64,000 bases of DNA from UBA7957 sp965222695 (GTDB lineage: Bacteria; Pseudomonadota; Gammaproteobacteria; Granulosicoccales; Granulosicoccaceae): contig OZ244967.1 of assembly GCA_965222695.1 (NCBI GenBank), positions 3,100,001 through 3,164,000 on the forward strand. The letters are read 5' to 3'. Shown piece after piece: positions 53,016 to 62,641 of the stretch. The position numbers and the translations under genes are program-made. The notes under the pieces were generated by a model that searched no databases, had not been told where the DNA came from, and saw nothing but the letters and a program-made list of their open reading frames with translations. Numbering within the stretch: position 1 is the first letter of the stretch; each line of letters opens with the position of its first letter.

Positions 53016-54128
53016 CTACATCCACCAACGCATCAGTGAACCCAGATATCCTGCGGCCCTGGTCAGAACCGGCCGTCTTTCCAGCCATTGCTCCGTGACC
53101 CGGTCCGAATTTTCCAGATCCCGTTCAAATTGCCGGCTCAGACGTGCGACGCTGACACCTTTCTTGAGGACCACATCCACTTCCAGATCATGATAAAGAC
53201 TGCGATGATTGAGATTGCTGGTACCGATGGAAGCCCACTCATCAACCAATACGGTTTTAGCATGCAGCATGGCGGGGAGATATTCGTAAATCGTGATGCC
53301 GGCCCGCAAGAGACTGAAATAAAATAACATACTTACCCAACGCACTATTTTGACATCGGAATATCGCGGCAGCAAAAGGCGCACATCGGCACCCGACTGA
53401 GCCGCCAGAACCAGGTGACGAACAATTTTCGGGCTGGGAATAAAGTATGCGCTGGTTAACCAGACACGTTGCTTAGCCAATAAAATTCTGGCGAGCAGCT
53501 CCCGGTTATGACGCCTGCGTAGTCTTCTTGTAATATTGGTTCTCACCAATCCTTTGCCCGATCCTTTCATAAATTTACGCTTTCTCAGGCGTTTAATCCT
53601 GGGCAATCCGGGATTGTAAGAGTGGCTCCAGGTGATCTCGAATGACTTCTCCAGATCGATGATGTGATCACCTTGCACTAGGACCGAAGTCTCGCGCCAC
53701 CCCATGTGCTCGGTACTCACGTTCATGCTGCCGATGAATGCCGTTTCTCCATCCACAATGATCAGTTTTTTATGATTACGACGATTAATATTGAGCAGCA
53801 GTTTTATAGCCGCACCGGGGTGGTGCCAGAACATGCGCGAAAATGGCCATGGAAGCGGATGATAAACTCTGACGAATACTTTTTTTTTGGCTAGGCGCTT
53901 TAGATCCTGGATACTCCAGGCCGGAGAACCTAATCCATCGATAATCAATCGTACGGTAACTTTTCTATTCGCCGCGCGTTCCAGCGCGGCCAGCAAGGAT
54001 TTGCCAAGTCTGTCTCTTTTGAAAATATACATTTCCATATCGACAGAGTCTACCGCTGCGTCAATTCGGCGGATTACCGCGGCAAAATATTCACTTGTAT
54101 TAAAGTAAACCTTTTCTCTCTTCCACAT
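53016..54128 (-). CDS. clsB: Cardiolipin synthase-like phospholipase D enzyme
   Basis: The 370-residue protein has two HKD motifs. The first is NHKKLIIVDG (H119, K121, D126) followed by FIGSMN. The second is MLHAKTVLVDEW (around residue 290) followed by IGTSNLNHRS. It lacks the N-terminal membrane segments of ClsA and best resembles the ClsB/YbhO group, which makes cardiolipin from phosphatidylglycerol and other lipids. It is upstream of, and on the same strand as, the bufferin genes. ClsB versus ClsC assignment is uncertain. Confidence 0.85.
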   Translation of the reverse strand: MWKREKVYFNTSEYFAAVIRRIDAAVDSVDMEMYIFKRDRLGKSLLAALERAANRKVTVRLIIDGLGSPAWSIQDLKRLAKKKVFVRVYHPLPWPFSRMFWHHPGAAIKLLLNINRRNHKKLIIVDGETAFIGSMNVSTEHMGWRETSVLVQGDHIIDLEKSFEITWSHSYNPGLPRIKRLRKRKFMKGSGKGLVRTNITRRLRRRHNRELLARILLAKQRVWLTSAYFIPSPKIVRHLVLAAQSGADVRLLLPRYSDVKIVRWVSMLFYFSLLRAGITIYEYLPAMLHAKTVLVDEWASIGTSNLNHRSLYHDLEVDVVLKKGVSVARLSRQFERDLENSDRVTEQWLERRPVLTRAAGYLGSLMRWWM

Positions 54129-54196
54129 CCTGCAAAATATTGACGCTTCTGTCGATAGAAAAACTCACCCATGCCGGAATTTCCTTACCGGCAAGT

Positions 54197-55588
54197 CTAT
54201 ATGACTTTGGAAAATCTTTGCCCCTGTTGTTGCTCCCGCAAGCGTCTGTCAAACACCATGCAGATATTTCTGATCAGAAATCTCCCTCGCGGGGTCACCT
54301 CAAGCCGCTGAGGAAAAAGAGTCAACAATTGATCGGACTGCATCTCGCGAAGCCTTTGGATTTCATCCGCAAAATAGTGGTCAAAATCAATGCCATGTTT
54401 TTCACTAACGTGCTGAAAATTCAGACAAAAATGGCAAGCCAGTTGCTGAATGACCGATCGCCGTATCTTGTCGTCTTCATTTAAAGACAAGCCTCGGCTT
54501 ACCGGTACTTGGCTTTTCGCAATGGATTCATAATAAGCTTCCAGCCCTTTTTCATTCTGACTGTAGCATCCGGCCACGCTGCTGATCGAGCTGACACCCA
54601 TGCCGATCAGATCGCATTCGGCATGGGTTGTATAACCCTGAAAGTTTCGGTGCAAGGTCCCATTCTTTTGTGCCTGTGCCAATTCATCATCGGGTTTAGC
54701 GAAATGATCCATCCCTATATACACATAGCCTGCACGGGTGAGCTTTTCTATCGACATTTGCAATATGTCGAGTTTGACATCCGCAGCCGGAAGATCCTCC
54801 TCGTTTATTCGCCGTTGAGGTTTAAACAGGCCCGGTAGATGTGCGTAATTAAATATGGAAATTCGGTCAGGTGAGAGTTTGATTATCTCTTCAACAGTGT
54901 GTGTAAAACTTGCCAAAGTCTGCCTGGGTAAACCATAGATCAAATCTACGCTGACCGAGGTTGCATTGTAATTGCGGCAGGCCTGGACAATGCTTTGATT
55001 TAAAGAAGCAGGCTGTATCCGATTGACAGCTTTTTGAACACTCTGCTCTACGTCCTGTACTCCCAGGCTGAACCGCGTAAAACCGATATCACGCAGCCCT
55101 TTGACTGTTTCCGCACTGACCGACCGGGGATCGATTTCAATGGAGTATTCCCCTTCGTCGCCGTCGAAAAGATTGAAATGTTCGTGAATCTTAGACATTA
55201 AATTCCGCATCTGGACGATATTCAAAAAGGTCGGTGTACCGCCACCAAAATGCAACTGCTCTACTTTTCGCATCGAATCGAATAGCGCGGCTTGTATTTC
55301 GATTTCCCGAAATAAATATTTGAGGTAAACTTCCGCTTTTGAATAGTCTTTTGTCGCAATTTTGTTGCACGCACAGTAAAAACAAACCGTATCGCAAAAT
55401 GGAATATGAAAATACAAAGAGAGCGGTGCCGCCGCACTGGTTTGATTGCTTAGTTGGGCATGCCTTTTATAGTCCGCTTCTGAAAAGTCCTGGGTAAAAG
55501 ATACGGCCGTGGGATAGGATGTATATCGCGGCCCAGACTTATCGTAACGCTTAATCAGCTCGGGGTCGAAATCAGCTTTTTCAGACAT
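54197..55588 (-). CDS. hemN: Oxygen-independent coproporphyrinogen III dehydrogenase
   Basis: From the ATG at 55588 the radical-SAM enzyme has 463 residues. The FeS-binding C65-x3-C69-x2-C72 motif lies in HIPFCDTVCFYC. FGGGTPTFLN and DLIYGLPRQT are also typical. It catalyses the anaerobic decarboxylation step of haem synthesis. The N terminus YDKSGPRYTSYPTAVSF is diagnostic of HemN as opposed to HemW. No clear FNR box was found upstream. Confidence 0.95.
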   Translation of the reverse strand: MSEKADFDPELIKRYDKSGPRYTSYPTAVSFTQDFSEADYKRHAQLSNQTSAAAPLSLYFHIPFCDTVCFYCACNKIATKDYSKAEVYLKYLFREIEIQAALFDSMRKVEQLHFGGGTPTFLNIVQMRNLMSKIHEHFNLFDGDEGEYSIEIDPRSVSAETVKGLRDIGFTRFSLGVQDVEQSVQKAVNRIQPASLNQSIVQACRNYNATSVSVDLIYGLPRQTLASFTHTVEEIIKLSPDRISIFNYAHLPGLFKPQRRINEEDLPAADVKLDILQMSIEKLTRAGYVYIGMDHFAKPDDELAQAQKNGTLHRNFQGYTTHAECDLIGMGVSSISSVAGCYSQNEKGLEAYYESIAKSQVPVSRGLSLNEDDKIRRSVIQQLACHFCLNFQHVSEKHGIDFDHYFADEIQRLREMQSDQLLTLFPQRLEVTPRGRFLIRNICMVFDRRLREQQQGQRFSKVI

Positions 55589-55672
55589 AGGATTCTCACT
55601 GCGCAATCACTCTATAATCCGCAATTCTACATGAACCTGGAAAGAGGTGGGTAAACCCAGATCAAGTGGGTT

Positions 55673-55721
55673 CAACGACTAAAACGCCACGAGCATTTTG
55701 AACCCGAGCCCCGCAGGGTGC
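55673..55721 (+). repeat. Dispersed intergenic repeat, copy 1
   Basis: CAACGACTAAAACGCC followed by GAGC, TTTTGAACC and GCCCC with a GGGT match is shared, in the same order, with 59088-59140. This copy sits between hemN and the second EF-G gene. It is not part of any gene I can see, and its origin is unknown. Confidence 0.5.
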
Positions 55722-55792
55722 CGTATCAAATCAGACGGATAATGACTGTACCTGGCGGCAGATGGCCGCCAGATAACCTGAATAGTTTACCT

Positions 55793-57877
55793 TTACTTGG
55801 CCGCTCTACGTTCCTGAACTTCTTTGATGACTTCATCAGCAACGTTTTTCGGGCAAGCCAGGTAATGCGAAAATTCCATGGAAAATTGACCGCGTCCGGA
55901 CGTCATGGTCCGCAAATCACCGATATAGCCGAACATCTCGCTCAGCGGCACGTCAGCCTTAATCCGCACACCGGTCGTACCGGGTTCCTGGGATTTAATC
56001 ATTCCGCGGCGCCGGTTCAGGTCACCGATAACATCACCCACATGATCTTCCGGGGTAAACACATCCACTTTCATAATCGGTTCTATCAGTTGAGGTCCGG
56101 CTTTCGGAATGGATTGTCTGTAGGCGCTCTTGGCAGCGATCTCAAAGGCAATTGCCGAAGAGTCGACTGCATGGTAGGCGCCGTCGACCAGCGTCACCTT
56201 AAAATCGAGCAAGGGAAAGCCGGCCAACACGCCCTCTTCCAGGCTTTGGCGAAATCCTTTTTCCACCGCCGGCCAGTATTCCCTCGGAACATTACCTCCG
56301 GTCACCACCGATTCGAATACAAATCCGCTGCCGGGTTCTCCCGGCTCGATAGTGTAGTCGATCTTACCGAATTGTCCCGAACCACCGGTTTGCTTTTTAT
56401 GGGTGTAGCTGTCTTCAATCCGTTGAGTAATGGTTTCGCGATAGGCCACCTGAGGTTTGCCGGCGTCAACCTCCACACCATGTGTTCTGCGCAAAATATC
56501 GATCTTGATATCAAGGTGCAACTCTCCCATGCCCTTAAGGATTGTCTCACCGCTGTCCTCATCGGTTTCCACATGAAAAGACGGATCTTCCGCCAGCATT
56601 TTACCGAGTGCAACACCCAGCTTTTCCGAAGCGCCCTTATCTTTTGGCGCAACCGCGATCGAGATAACCGGATCGGGGAATACCATCGGCTCAAGGGTGG
56701 CGGGTGCCTTTGGATCACACAGAGTATGCCCGGTCTGAACGTTTTTCATTCCAACGACCGCAACTATGTCACCGGCTTGCGCCGAGTTTAGCTCTTCACG
56801 GGAATCCGCATGCATTTCGACTATTCGTCCGACCCTTTCCGTTTTCCCGGTAAAGCTGTTCAGAATTGTCGAACCCTTATCCATCACCCCTGAATAGACA
56901 CGAATAAACGTCAAGGCGCCAAAACGGTCGTCCATAATTTTAAACGCTAACGCGCGTAAAGGTTTTTGCGGATCCACGACCGCGAATTCACCGGTTTCCT
57001 TCCCTTCCAGATCGACCTCGGGCTGAGGTTTGACCTCCGTAGGATTCGGCAAGTAATCCACCACGGCATCCAATACCAGTTGTACGCCTTTGTTTTTAAA
57101 AGCCGAGCCGCAAAAAGTGGGAAAGAAATCCAGATTGATGGTTCCTTTGCGAATACACATCTTCAGGGTTTCAATATCGGGTTCTTCACCGTCGAGATAC
57201 TGCTCCATAGCGTCATCGTCTTGCTCGACCACTGCATCGAGCAACCTTTCCCGGTACTCTTCAACCACATCGGCCATATCCGCCGGCACATCCTGAATTT
57301 CGTATTTCATTGGATCGCCGGAATCGTCCCACACCCAAGCTTTACGGGTCAGCAAATCCACTATGCCCACAAAATCATCTTCACGACCAATCGGCAATGT
57401 CATGACCACTGGGTTAGCGCCAAGAACATCTTCGATTTGTTTGACCACGCGGAAAAAATCCGCACCTATGCGATCGAGCTTGTTGACGAAAATAATGCGT
57501 GAAACTTCGGAATCGTTGGCATAACGCCAGTTCGTTTCAGATTGCGGCTCGACACCGCCCGAACCACAGAATACGCCCACACCTCCGTCGAGCACTTTCA
57601 GAGATCTGTACACTTCTATCGTGAAGTCAACGTGTCCCGGAGTATCGATGATGTTCAATCGGTGATCTTTCCAGAAGCAAGAAGTCGCGGCAGACTGGAT
57701 GGTGATCCCTCGCTCCTGCTCCTGCTCCATAAAGTCCGTAGTCGCCGCTCCGTCATGGACTTCTCCGATTTTATGGATTTTTCCCGTCAGCTTCAGAATC
57801 CGTTCGGTGGTTGTCGTTTTACCGGCATCTACGTGAGCGAAAATACCAATATTTCGATAGTTGGATAGATCTTTCAT
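55793..57877 (-). CDS. fusA2: Second elongation factor G paralogue (EF-G2 type)
   Basis: The 694-residue GTPase has G1 AHVDAGKT (14-21), the effector region RGITIQSAATS, DTPGHVDF and FVNKLDRIG, and an intact domain IV with NVPREYWPAVEKGF. It is much diverged from the str-operon EF-G (for example TGKIHKIGEVHDGAATTDFM). Such second copies accompany normal EF-G in many bacteria and may act in recycling, under stress or in slow growth. It has an unusual structured leader upstream and stands alone on its strand. Confidence 0.93.
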   Translation of the reverse strand: MKDLSNYRNIGIFAHVDAGKTTTTERILKLTGKIHKIGEVHDGAATTDFMEQEQERGITIQSAATSCFWKDHRLNIIDTPGHVDFTIEVYRSLKVLDGGVGVFCGSGGVEPQSETNWRYANDSEVSRIIFVNKLDRIGADFFRVVKQIEDVLGANPVVMTLPIGREDDFVGIVDLLTRKAWVWDDSGDPMKYEIQDVPADMADVVEEYRERLLDAVVEQDDDAMEQYLDGEEPDIETLKMCIRKGTINLDFFPTFCGSAFKNKGVQLVLDAVVDYLPNPTEVKPQPEVDLEGKETGEFAVVDPQKPLRALAFKIMDDRFGALTFIRVYSGVMDKGSTILNSFTGKTERVGRIVEMHADSREELNSAQAGDIVAVVGMKNVQTGHTLCDPKAPATLEPMVFPDPVISIAVAPKDKGASEKLGVALGKMLAEDPSFHVETDEDSGETILKGMGELHLDIKIDILRRTHGVEVDAGKPQVAYRETITQRIEDSYTHKKQTGGSGQFGKIDYTIEPGEPGSGFVFESVVTGGNVPREYWPAVEKGFRQSLEEGVLAGFPLLDFKVTLVDGAYHAVDSSAIAFEIAAKSAYRQSIPKAGPQLIEPIMKVDVFTPEDHVGDVIGDLNRRRGMIKSQEPGTTGVRIKADVPLSEMFGYIGDLRTMTSGRGQFSMEFSHYLACPKNVADEVIKEVQERRAAK

Positions 57878-58297
57878 TTTAATACTCGTTTAAGCATCCA
57901 GTTATGCTGTATCAATGTCGTCGGGCGAAAATTCGCCGCTTAGCCGCAGATTCTGCCGGTCTACTGAAATACCGGGCCGGATTCCAACCATGGACCAAAT
58001 AGATTAGGTCTTGGATTCAGAGTCGCCATAAGCCAAGTATTAACGATAGACCGCCCGTCTATCCGACAGCTTGGCTTTAAAAAACCCGGCATTTTAACCA
58101 AAATTAAGCAAAAAATGGTGAAAATTTTTAATTAAGGCCGACAATAAATTGAAAAGTAGAAACAATCTGGCTGATTTACAGATGACAAACCGTTCATCTT
58201 GACACATCCAGCCATCGATAGCGGACCGCAGAGGATACTTAGGGGATATTCCTCAGACCTTGTATTTTTCAGTGGATGTTATGGTGACGTGGTTCCT
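57878..58297 (-). promoter_or_regulatory. Leader region of the second EF-G gene
   Basis: This 420-nt gap has a nested hairpin on the minus strand. Outer arms AAGCCAAG and CTTGGCTT (58030-58037 with 58070-58077) enclose an inner perfect stem GATAGAC/GTCTATC (58045-58051 with 58057-58063). Upstream, at about 58090-58140, it is very AT-rich and contains a -10-like TAAAAT, without a good -35. The structure lies about 150 nt before the start codon, so it is probably part of the 5' untranslated RNA. Confidence 0.5.
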
Positions 58298-58738
58298 TCA
58301 GGCCGACATTTCGCCGTCTTCTTCGTCCCAGGAATCATCGATCTCATCATCATCCAAATCTACCACCAGCTCATCTACCGTTTCATCCTCATCGGGATCA
58401 GGCGGTTCGACATTTCGTTGTTTTGGCATTTCAGACTCAGTTTTTAAATTCAGCACATTGCTGAGTCCGTTAATGCTCGTCAGAAATTGCTTTCTGGTCG
58501 ATTTGAATTTGCTATTTATATCTTTATCCAGCGCTGATTTTTCGTCCGCCGTCAGCTCACGTAATTTTGGATTGACGATTTTTTCAACATACTCGACCAC
58601 CTGGTCTCGGTCGGCATTGTAAAGATAGATGCGGCCGTTGAGCCCTTCCGGGAATTCACTGTCCCGGATCACGATCGTGCGGGACTTAGAGGTTTCAAGC
58701 ATTCCATACCATAGATTATCATTGGCTGTACTGCTCAT
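58298..58738 (-). CDS. Hypothetical protein with a highly acidic C-terminus
   Basis: From the ATG at 58738, preceded by AGGAGGG, the protein has 146 residues. The first part (about 1-75) looks folded: NLWYGMLETSKSRTIVIRDS and RIYLYNADRDQVVEYVEKI. The last 40 residues are almost all Asp and Glu, with PDPDEDETVDELVVDLDDDE. No signal peptide or membrane segment is seen. I do not recognise the family. The acidic tail suggests binding to a basic partner such as a nucleic-acid-binding protein, but this is only a guess. Confidence 0.75.
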   Translation of the reverse strand: MSSTANDNLWYGMLETSKSRTIVIRDSEFPEGLNGRIYLYNADRDQVVEYVEKIVNPKLRELTADEKSALDKDINSKFKSTRKQFLTSINGLSNVLNLKTESEMPKQRNVEPPDPDEDETVDELVVDLDDDEIDDSWDEEDGEMSA

Positions 58739-59227
58739 CGTTTTGTTAACCCTCCTGCATTCAATACAAGCGCAAACAATCGTTAACAATTTCTGCGAAT
58801 TTTATTACTTTTGAGAAAAATTCCAAGCGTTTTTTTAATGTTCAACTTATTGATTAGTAAAGATATTTAAAAATAGTGTACTTCTGCATGTTCGGTCCGA
58901 GATTCGTTGATCCGGATCACAGCGCGATCTAGCAATTCTCTCGCCAGATTATGTCACCCTGATAACAAGGGATCGGCATCACTGCGCTGTCCAGTCTAAG
59001 TGCCCGTTCAAAATCTCTTTGTCGTCGCGAGAATGCACTGATTTGAGTCAGATTTTATTCTGATTGAAGGCGCATAGTGATTCTACGCAACGACTAAAAC
59101 GCCTGGAGCCTTTTGAACCTGAAGCCCCTAAAGGGGTAAAGCACAAGGAAGTGCTGCATACGATCAGGGGGAAATCCCGCCAAATTCAGCGAATTCGCAG
59201 TAGGTGCAGAGATTTTGAACTAATGGA
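58739..59227. other. Intergenic region upstream of the IS element
   Basis: This contains the upstream region of the acidic-protein gene, then a short dispersed repeat (59088-59140). Small hairpins CCCC-TAAA-GGGG (59125-59136) and GCAC-AAGGAA-GTGC (59141-59154) lie in or beside the repeat. No coding sequence is supported; an open frame here only extends the transposase frame upstream. Confidence 0.55.
59088..59140 (+). repeat. Dispersed intergenic repeat, copy 2
   Basis: It shares the 16-nt CAACGACTAAAACGCC and several following blocks with copy 1 at 55673-55721. The preceding TCTACGCAAC also occurs near 50112, in a region with looser similarity. It lies about 90 nt outside the left end of the IS element. 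Confidence 0.5.
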
Positions 59228-59321
59228 ATGGTTCGCCCCTCCTCTCAAAGTCATTATAGTAATGACTGGGTATTTAAGACGGCTACTGTGTGAGCCAAAC
59301 AACGAGATGAAGGAGCGAACC

Positions 59322-60371
59322 ATGAAACATGATACCGAAAAACACCCGTTAAAAGTAATCGCTATCGATTTGGCGAAGAACAGCTTTCAGGTTTTTGCCG
59401 CTGATCAGTCGGGGCGCAAAGTGATGAATCGAAAAATGAACCGGCAGTTATTGAAACAATGGATGGTCAAACAACAGCCCTGTCTGGTGGCCATGGAGGC
59501 TTGTGGCAGCGCCCATTATTGGGGTCGTTTATTTCAGTCTTACGGGCACAAGGTAAAGCTGATAGCCCCACAGTTTGTCAAGCCCTATGTCAAGTCGAAC
59601 AAAAGCGATGCGGCAGATGCTGAGGCCATTAGCGAAGCGGTGCAACGTCCCGGCATGCGTTTTGTCGCGATCAAGGAGGTGGCCCAGCAGGATATACAAG
59701 CCATACACCGATTGCGTAGTCTGGCGGTTGGGCAACGTACTGCGCAAGTGAATCAGATTCGCGGATTGCTCCAGGAGTATGGTCTTGTCCTGGCCCGAGG
59801 ACGGGCAACAGTGATTAACCGGTTGCCCGAGGTCTTGGAGGATGCCGACAACGGCTTGAGTGACTTGTTTCGCGAGCAACTCCAACGGATGTATGAAGAG
59901 CTTTTGCACAGTGACCAGCGGGTGACTGATTACGACGACACACTGCAGAGGTTGGCTAAGCAGGATGAGCAGGCAAAGCGGCTGATGACGATCCCAGGGG
60001 TCGGCCCACTGGTGGCAACGGCACTGCTGGCGGGTATCGGCGATATCAAGTCGTTTCGCAATGGCCGGGAACTGGGGGCCTGGTTGGGTCTGGTGCCACG
60101 ACAGCACTCAACAGGGGGCAAGCCAACGTTGTTGGGTATCAGCAAGCGAGGAGACGTTTACCTGCGAACCTTGCTGATACACGGTGCTCGTTCTGTGGTT
60201 GTGCATGTCGACCAATGTCGCACGAACACCCAGCGATGGTGCCAGGCGCTCAAACAGCGCAGTCACATGAACGTCGCTATTGTGGCGATGGCCAATAAAA
60301 TAGCACGCGTCGCCTATGCGTTGTTGAAAAACGGCGAAGACTACTCCACCGCAACTCTGGCCAGGGTGTGA
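59322..60371 (+). CDS. IS110-family transposase (DEDD, complete)
   Basis: From the ATG at 59322 (AAGGAG upstream) the protein has 349 residues. The DEDD catalytic residues are D16 (IAIDLAKNSF), E59 (VAMEACGSAHYW), and D96/D99 (KSDAADAEAI). The C-terminal domain has IPGVGPLVATALLAGIGDIK and the serine S263 in PRQHSTGGKPTLLGISKRG, as in all IS110 recombinases. It cuts and rejoins DNA guided by an element-encoded bridge or seeker RNA. It is intact and possibly active. Confidence 0.95.
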   Translation: MKHDTEKHPLKVIAIDLAKNSFQVFAADQSGRKVMNRKMNRQLLKQWMVKQQPCLVAMEACGSAHYWGRLFQSYGHKVKLIAPQFVKPYVKSNKSDAADAEAISEAVQRPGMRFVAIKEVAQQDIQAIHRLRSLAVGQRTAQVNQIRGLLQEYGLVLARGRATVINRLPEVLEDADNGLSDLFREQLQRMYEELLHSDQRVTDYDDTLQRLAKQDEQAKRLMTIPGVGPLVATALLAGIGDIKSFRNGRELGAWLGLVPRQHSTGGKPTLLGISKRGDVYLRTLLIHGARSVVVHVDQCRTNTQRWCQALKQRSHMNVAIVAMANKIARVAYALLKNGEDYSTATLARV

Positions 60372-60701
60372 TAAAAGGGCGAGTCGTTCATGCGTTGCGC
60401 TGGAATAACACAAGGTACTGATATTTAGGTTAAGAGTCCGTGAAGCTAAGCCTCATCCAATTGCAAAGAGTGAAATCACAGTGATGGCATAAAGGGTTAT
60501 AAACCGCGCACCTGGGAGCCTGATAGAGCCTATGGTCACCACGAGGTAGACCGCTGAACTGATGAGGCCAGGGGCGAGCGAATTCCATCAGGGTACGACA
60601 GAGCGCGACAAGCGTTCTCGATTCGATACCGGATATATGGCTGCAATAACTTCTTTATGAGTACTACATTTTATTCTTGCATAACGGGGCGAACCATATA
60701 A
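59730..60701 (+). repeat. 972-bp tandem repeat unit 1
   Basis: The unit begins at codon 137 (GGG) of the complete transposase gene and ends just after the right inverted repeat (CATATAA). It is followed without a gap by unit 2. The three units look identical base for base on reading. Confidence 0.93.
60372..60697 (+). ncRNA. Putative bridge/seeker RNA region of the IS, copy 1
   Basis: About 325 nt lie between the transposase stop and the right inverted repeat with no ORF. In IS1111-type elements the guide RNA that specifies donor and target sequences is encoded in this position. I have not derived the fold, so the call rests on element type and location. Confidence 0.4.
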
Positions 60702-61343
60702 GGGCAACGTACTGCGCAAGTGAATCAGATTCGCGGATTGCTCCAGGAGTATGGTCTTGTCCTGGCCCGAGGACGGGCAACAGTGATTAACCGGTTGCCC
60801 GAGGTCTTGGAGGATGCCGACAACGGCTTGAGTGACTTGTTTCGCGAGCAACTCCAACGGATGTATGAAGAGCTTTTGCACAGTGACCAGCGGGTGACTG
60901 ATTACGACGACACACTGCAGAGGTTGGCTAAGCAGGATGAGCAGGCAAAGCGGCTGATGACGATCCCAGGGGTCGGCCCACTGGTGGCAACGGCACTGCT
61001 GGCGGGTATCGGCGATATCAAGTCGTTTCGCAATGGCCGGGAACTGGGGGCCTGGTTGGGTCTGGTGCCACGACAGCACTCAACAGGGGGCAAGCCAACG
61101 TTGTTGGGTATCAGCAAGCGAGGAGACGTTTACCTGCGAACCTTGCTGATACACGGTGCTCGTTCTGTGGTTGTGCATGTCGACCAATGTCGCACGAACA
61201 CCCAGCGATGGTGCCAGGCGCTCAAACAGCGCAGTCACATGAACGTCGCTATTGTGGCGATGGCCAATAAAATAGCACGCGTCGCCTATGCGTTGTTGAA
61301 AAACGGCGAAGACTACTCCACCGCAACTCTGGCCAGGGTGTGA
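60702..61343 (+). pseudogene. 5'-truncated IS110 transposase, copy 2
   Basis: It carries codons 137 to the stop of the transposase. The D16, E59 and D96/D99 residues are missing and a TAA (60699-60701) stands directly upstream in frame. An internal GTG at 60720 could start a 207-residue C-terminal fragment that keeps the serine domain. It is not expected to be catalytic on its own. Confidence 0.9.
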
Positions 61344-61669
61344 TAAAAGGGCGAGTCGTTCATGCGTTGCGCTGGAATAACACAAGGTACTGATATTTAG
61401 GTTAAGAGTCCGTGAAGCTAAGCCTCATCCAATTGCAAAGAGTGAAATCACAGTGATGGCATAAAGGGTTATAAACCGCGCACCTGGGAGCCTGATAGAG
61501 CCTATGGTCACCACGAGGTAGACCGCTGAACTGATGAGGCCAGGGGCGAGCGAATTCCATCAGGGTACGACAGAGCGCGACAAGCGTTCTCGATTCGATA
61601 CCGGATATATGGCTGCAATAACTTCTTTATGAGTACTACATTTTATTCTTGCATAACGGGGCGAACCAT
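61344..61669 (+). ncRNA. Putative bridge/seeker RNA region of the IS, copy 2
   Basis: It has the same sequence as 60372-60697 by eye, between the truncated transposase copy 2 and its right inverted repeat. The evidence is positional only. Confidence 0.35.
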
Positions 61670-61673
61670 ATAA

Positions 61674-62315
61674 GGGCAACGTACTGCGCAAGTGAATCAG
61701 ATTCGCGGATTGCTCCAGGAGTATGGTCTTGTCCTGGCCCGAGGACGGGCAACAGTGATTAACCGGTTGCCCGAGGTCTTGGAGGATGCCGACAACGGCT
61801 TGAGTGACTTGTTTCGCGAGCAACTCCAACGGATGTATGAAGAGCTTTTGCACAGTGACCAGCGGGTGACTGATTACGACGACACACTGCAGAGGTTGGC
61901 TAAGCAGGATGAGCAGGCAAAGCGGCTGATGACGATCCCAGGGGTCGGCCCACTGGTGGCAACGGCACTGCTGGCGGGTATCGGCGATATCAAGTCGTTT
62001 CGCAATGGCCGGGAACTGGGGGCCTGGTTGGGTCTGGTGCCACGACAGCACTCAACAGGGGGCAAGCCAACGTTGTTGGGTATCAGCAAGCGAGGAGACG
62101 TTTACCTGCGAACCTTGCTGATACACGGTGCTCGTTCTGTGGTTGTGCATGTCGACCAATGTCGCACGAACACCCAGCGATGGTGCCAGGCGCTCAAACA
62201 GCGCAGTCACATGAACGTCGCTATTGTGGCGATGGCCAATAAAATAGCACGCGTCGCCTATGCGTTGTTGAAAAACGGCGAAGACTACTCCACCGCAACT
62301 CTGGCCAGGGTGTGA
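61674..62315 (+). pseudogene. 5'-truncated IS110 transposase, copy 3
   Basis: It is identical in content to copy 2: transposase codons 137 to the stop, with an upstream in-frame stop and a possible GTG start at 61692. It lacks the DEDD catalytic domain. Confidence 0.9.
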
Positions 62316-62641
62316 TAAAAGGGCGAGTCGTTCATGCGTTGCGCTGGAATAACACAAGGTACTGATATTTAGGTTAAGAGTCCGTGAAGCTAAGCCTCAT
62401 CCAATTGCAAAGAGTGAAATCACAGTGATGGCATAAAGGGTTATAAACCGCGCACCTGGGAGCCTGATAGAGCCTATGGTCACCACGAGGTAGACCGCTG
62501 AACTGATGAGGCCAGGGGCGAGCGAATTCCATCAGGGTACGACAGAGCGCGACAAGCGTTCTCGATTCGATACCGGATATATGGCTGCAATAACTTCTTT
62601 ATGAGTACTACATTTTATTCTTGCATAACGGGGCGAACCAT
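62316..62641 (+). ncRNA. Putative bridge/seeker RNA region of the IS, copy 3
   Basis: This is a third copy of the non-coding segment between the transposase frame and the right inverted repeat. It is adjacent to the real right flank of the element. The evidence is positional only. Confidence 0.35.

Larger units (their letters stand above)
60702..61673 (+). repeat. 972-bp tandem repeat unit 2
   Basis: This is an exact-looking copy of 59730-60701. The junction reads ATATAA then GGGCAACG, joining the IS right end to the middle of the transposase gene, with only a G-rich match between the two sides. Confidence 0.93.

Noticed and set aside
59529..60413. Minus-strand frames within the IS, repeated in each unit.
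   Set aside because: They are antisense to the transposase and follow its codon pattern; no independent support.
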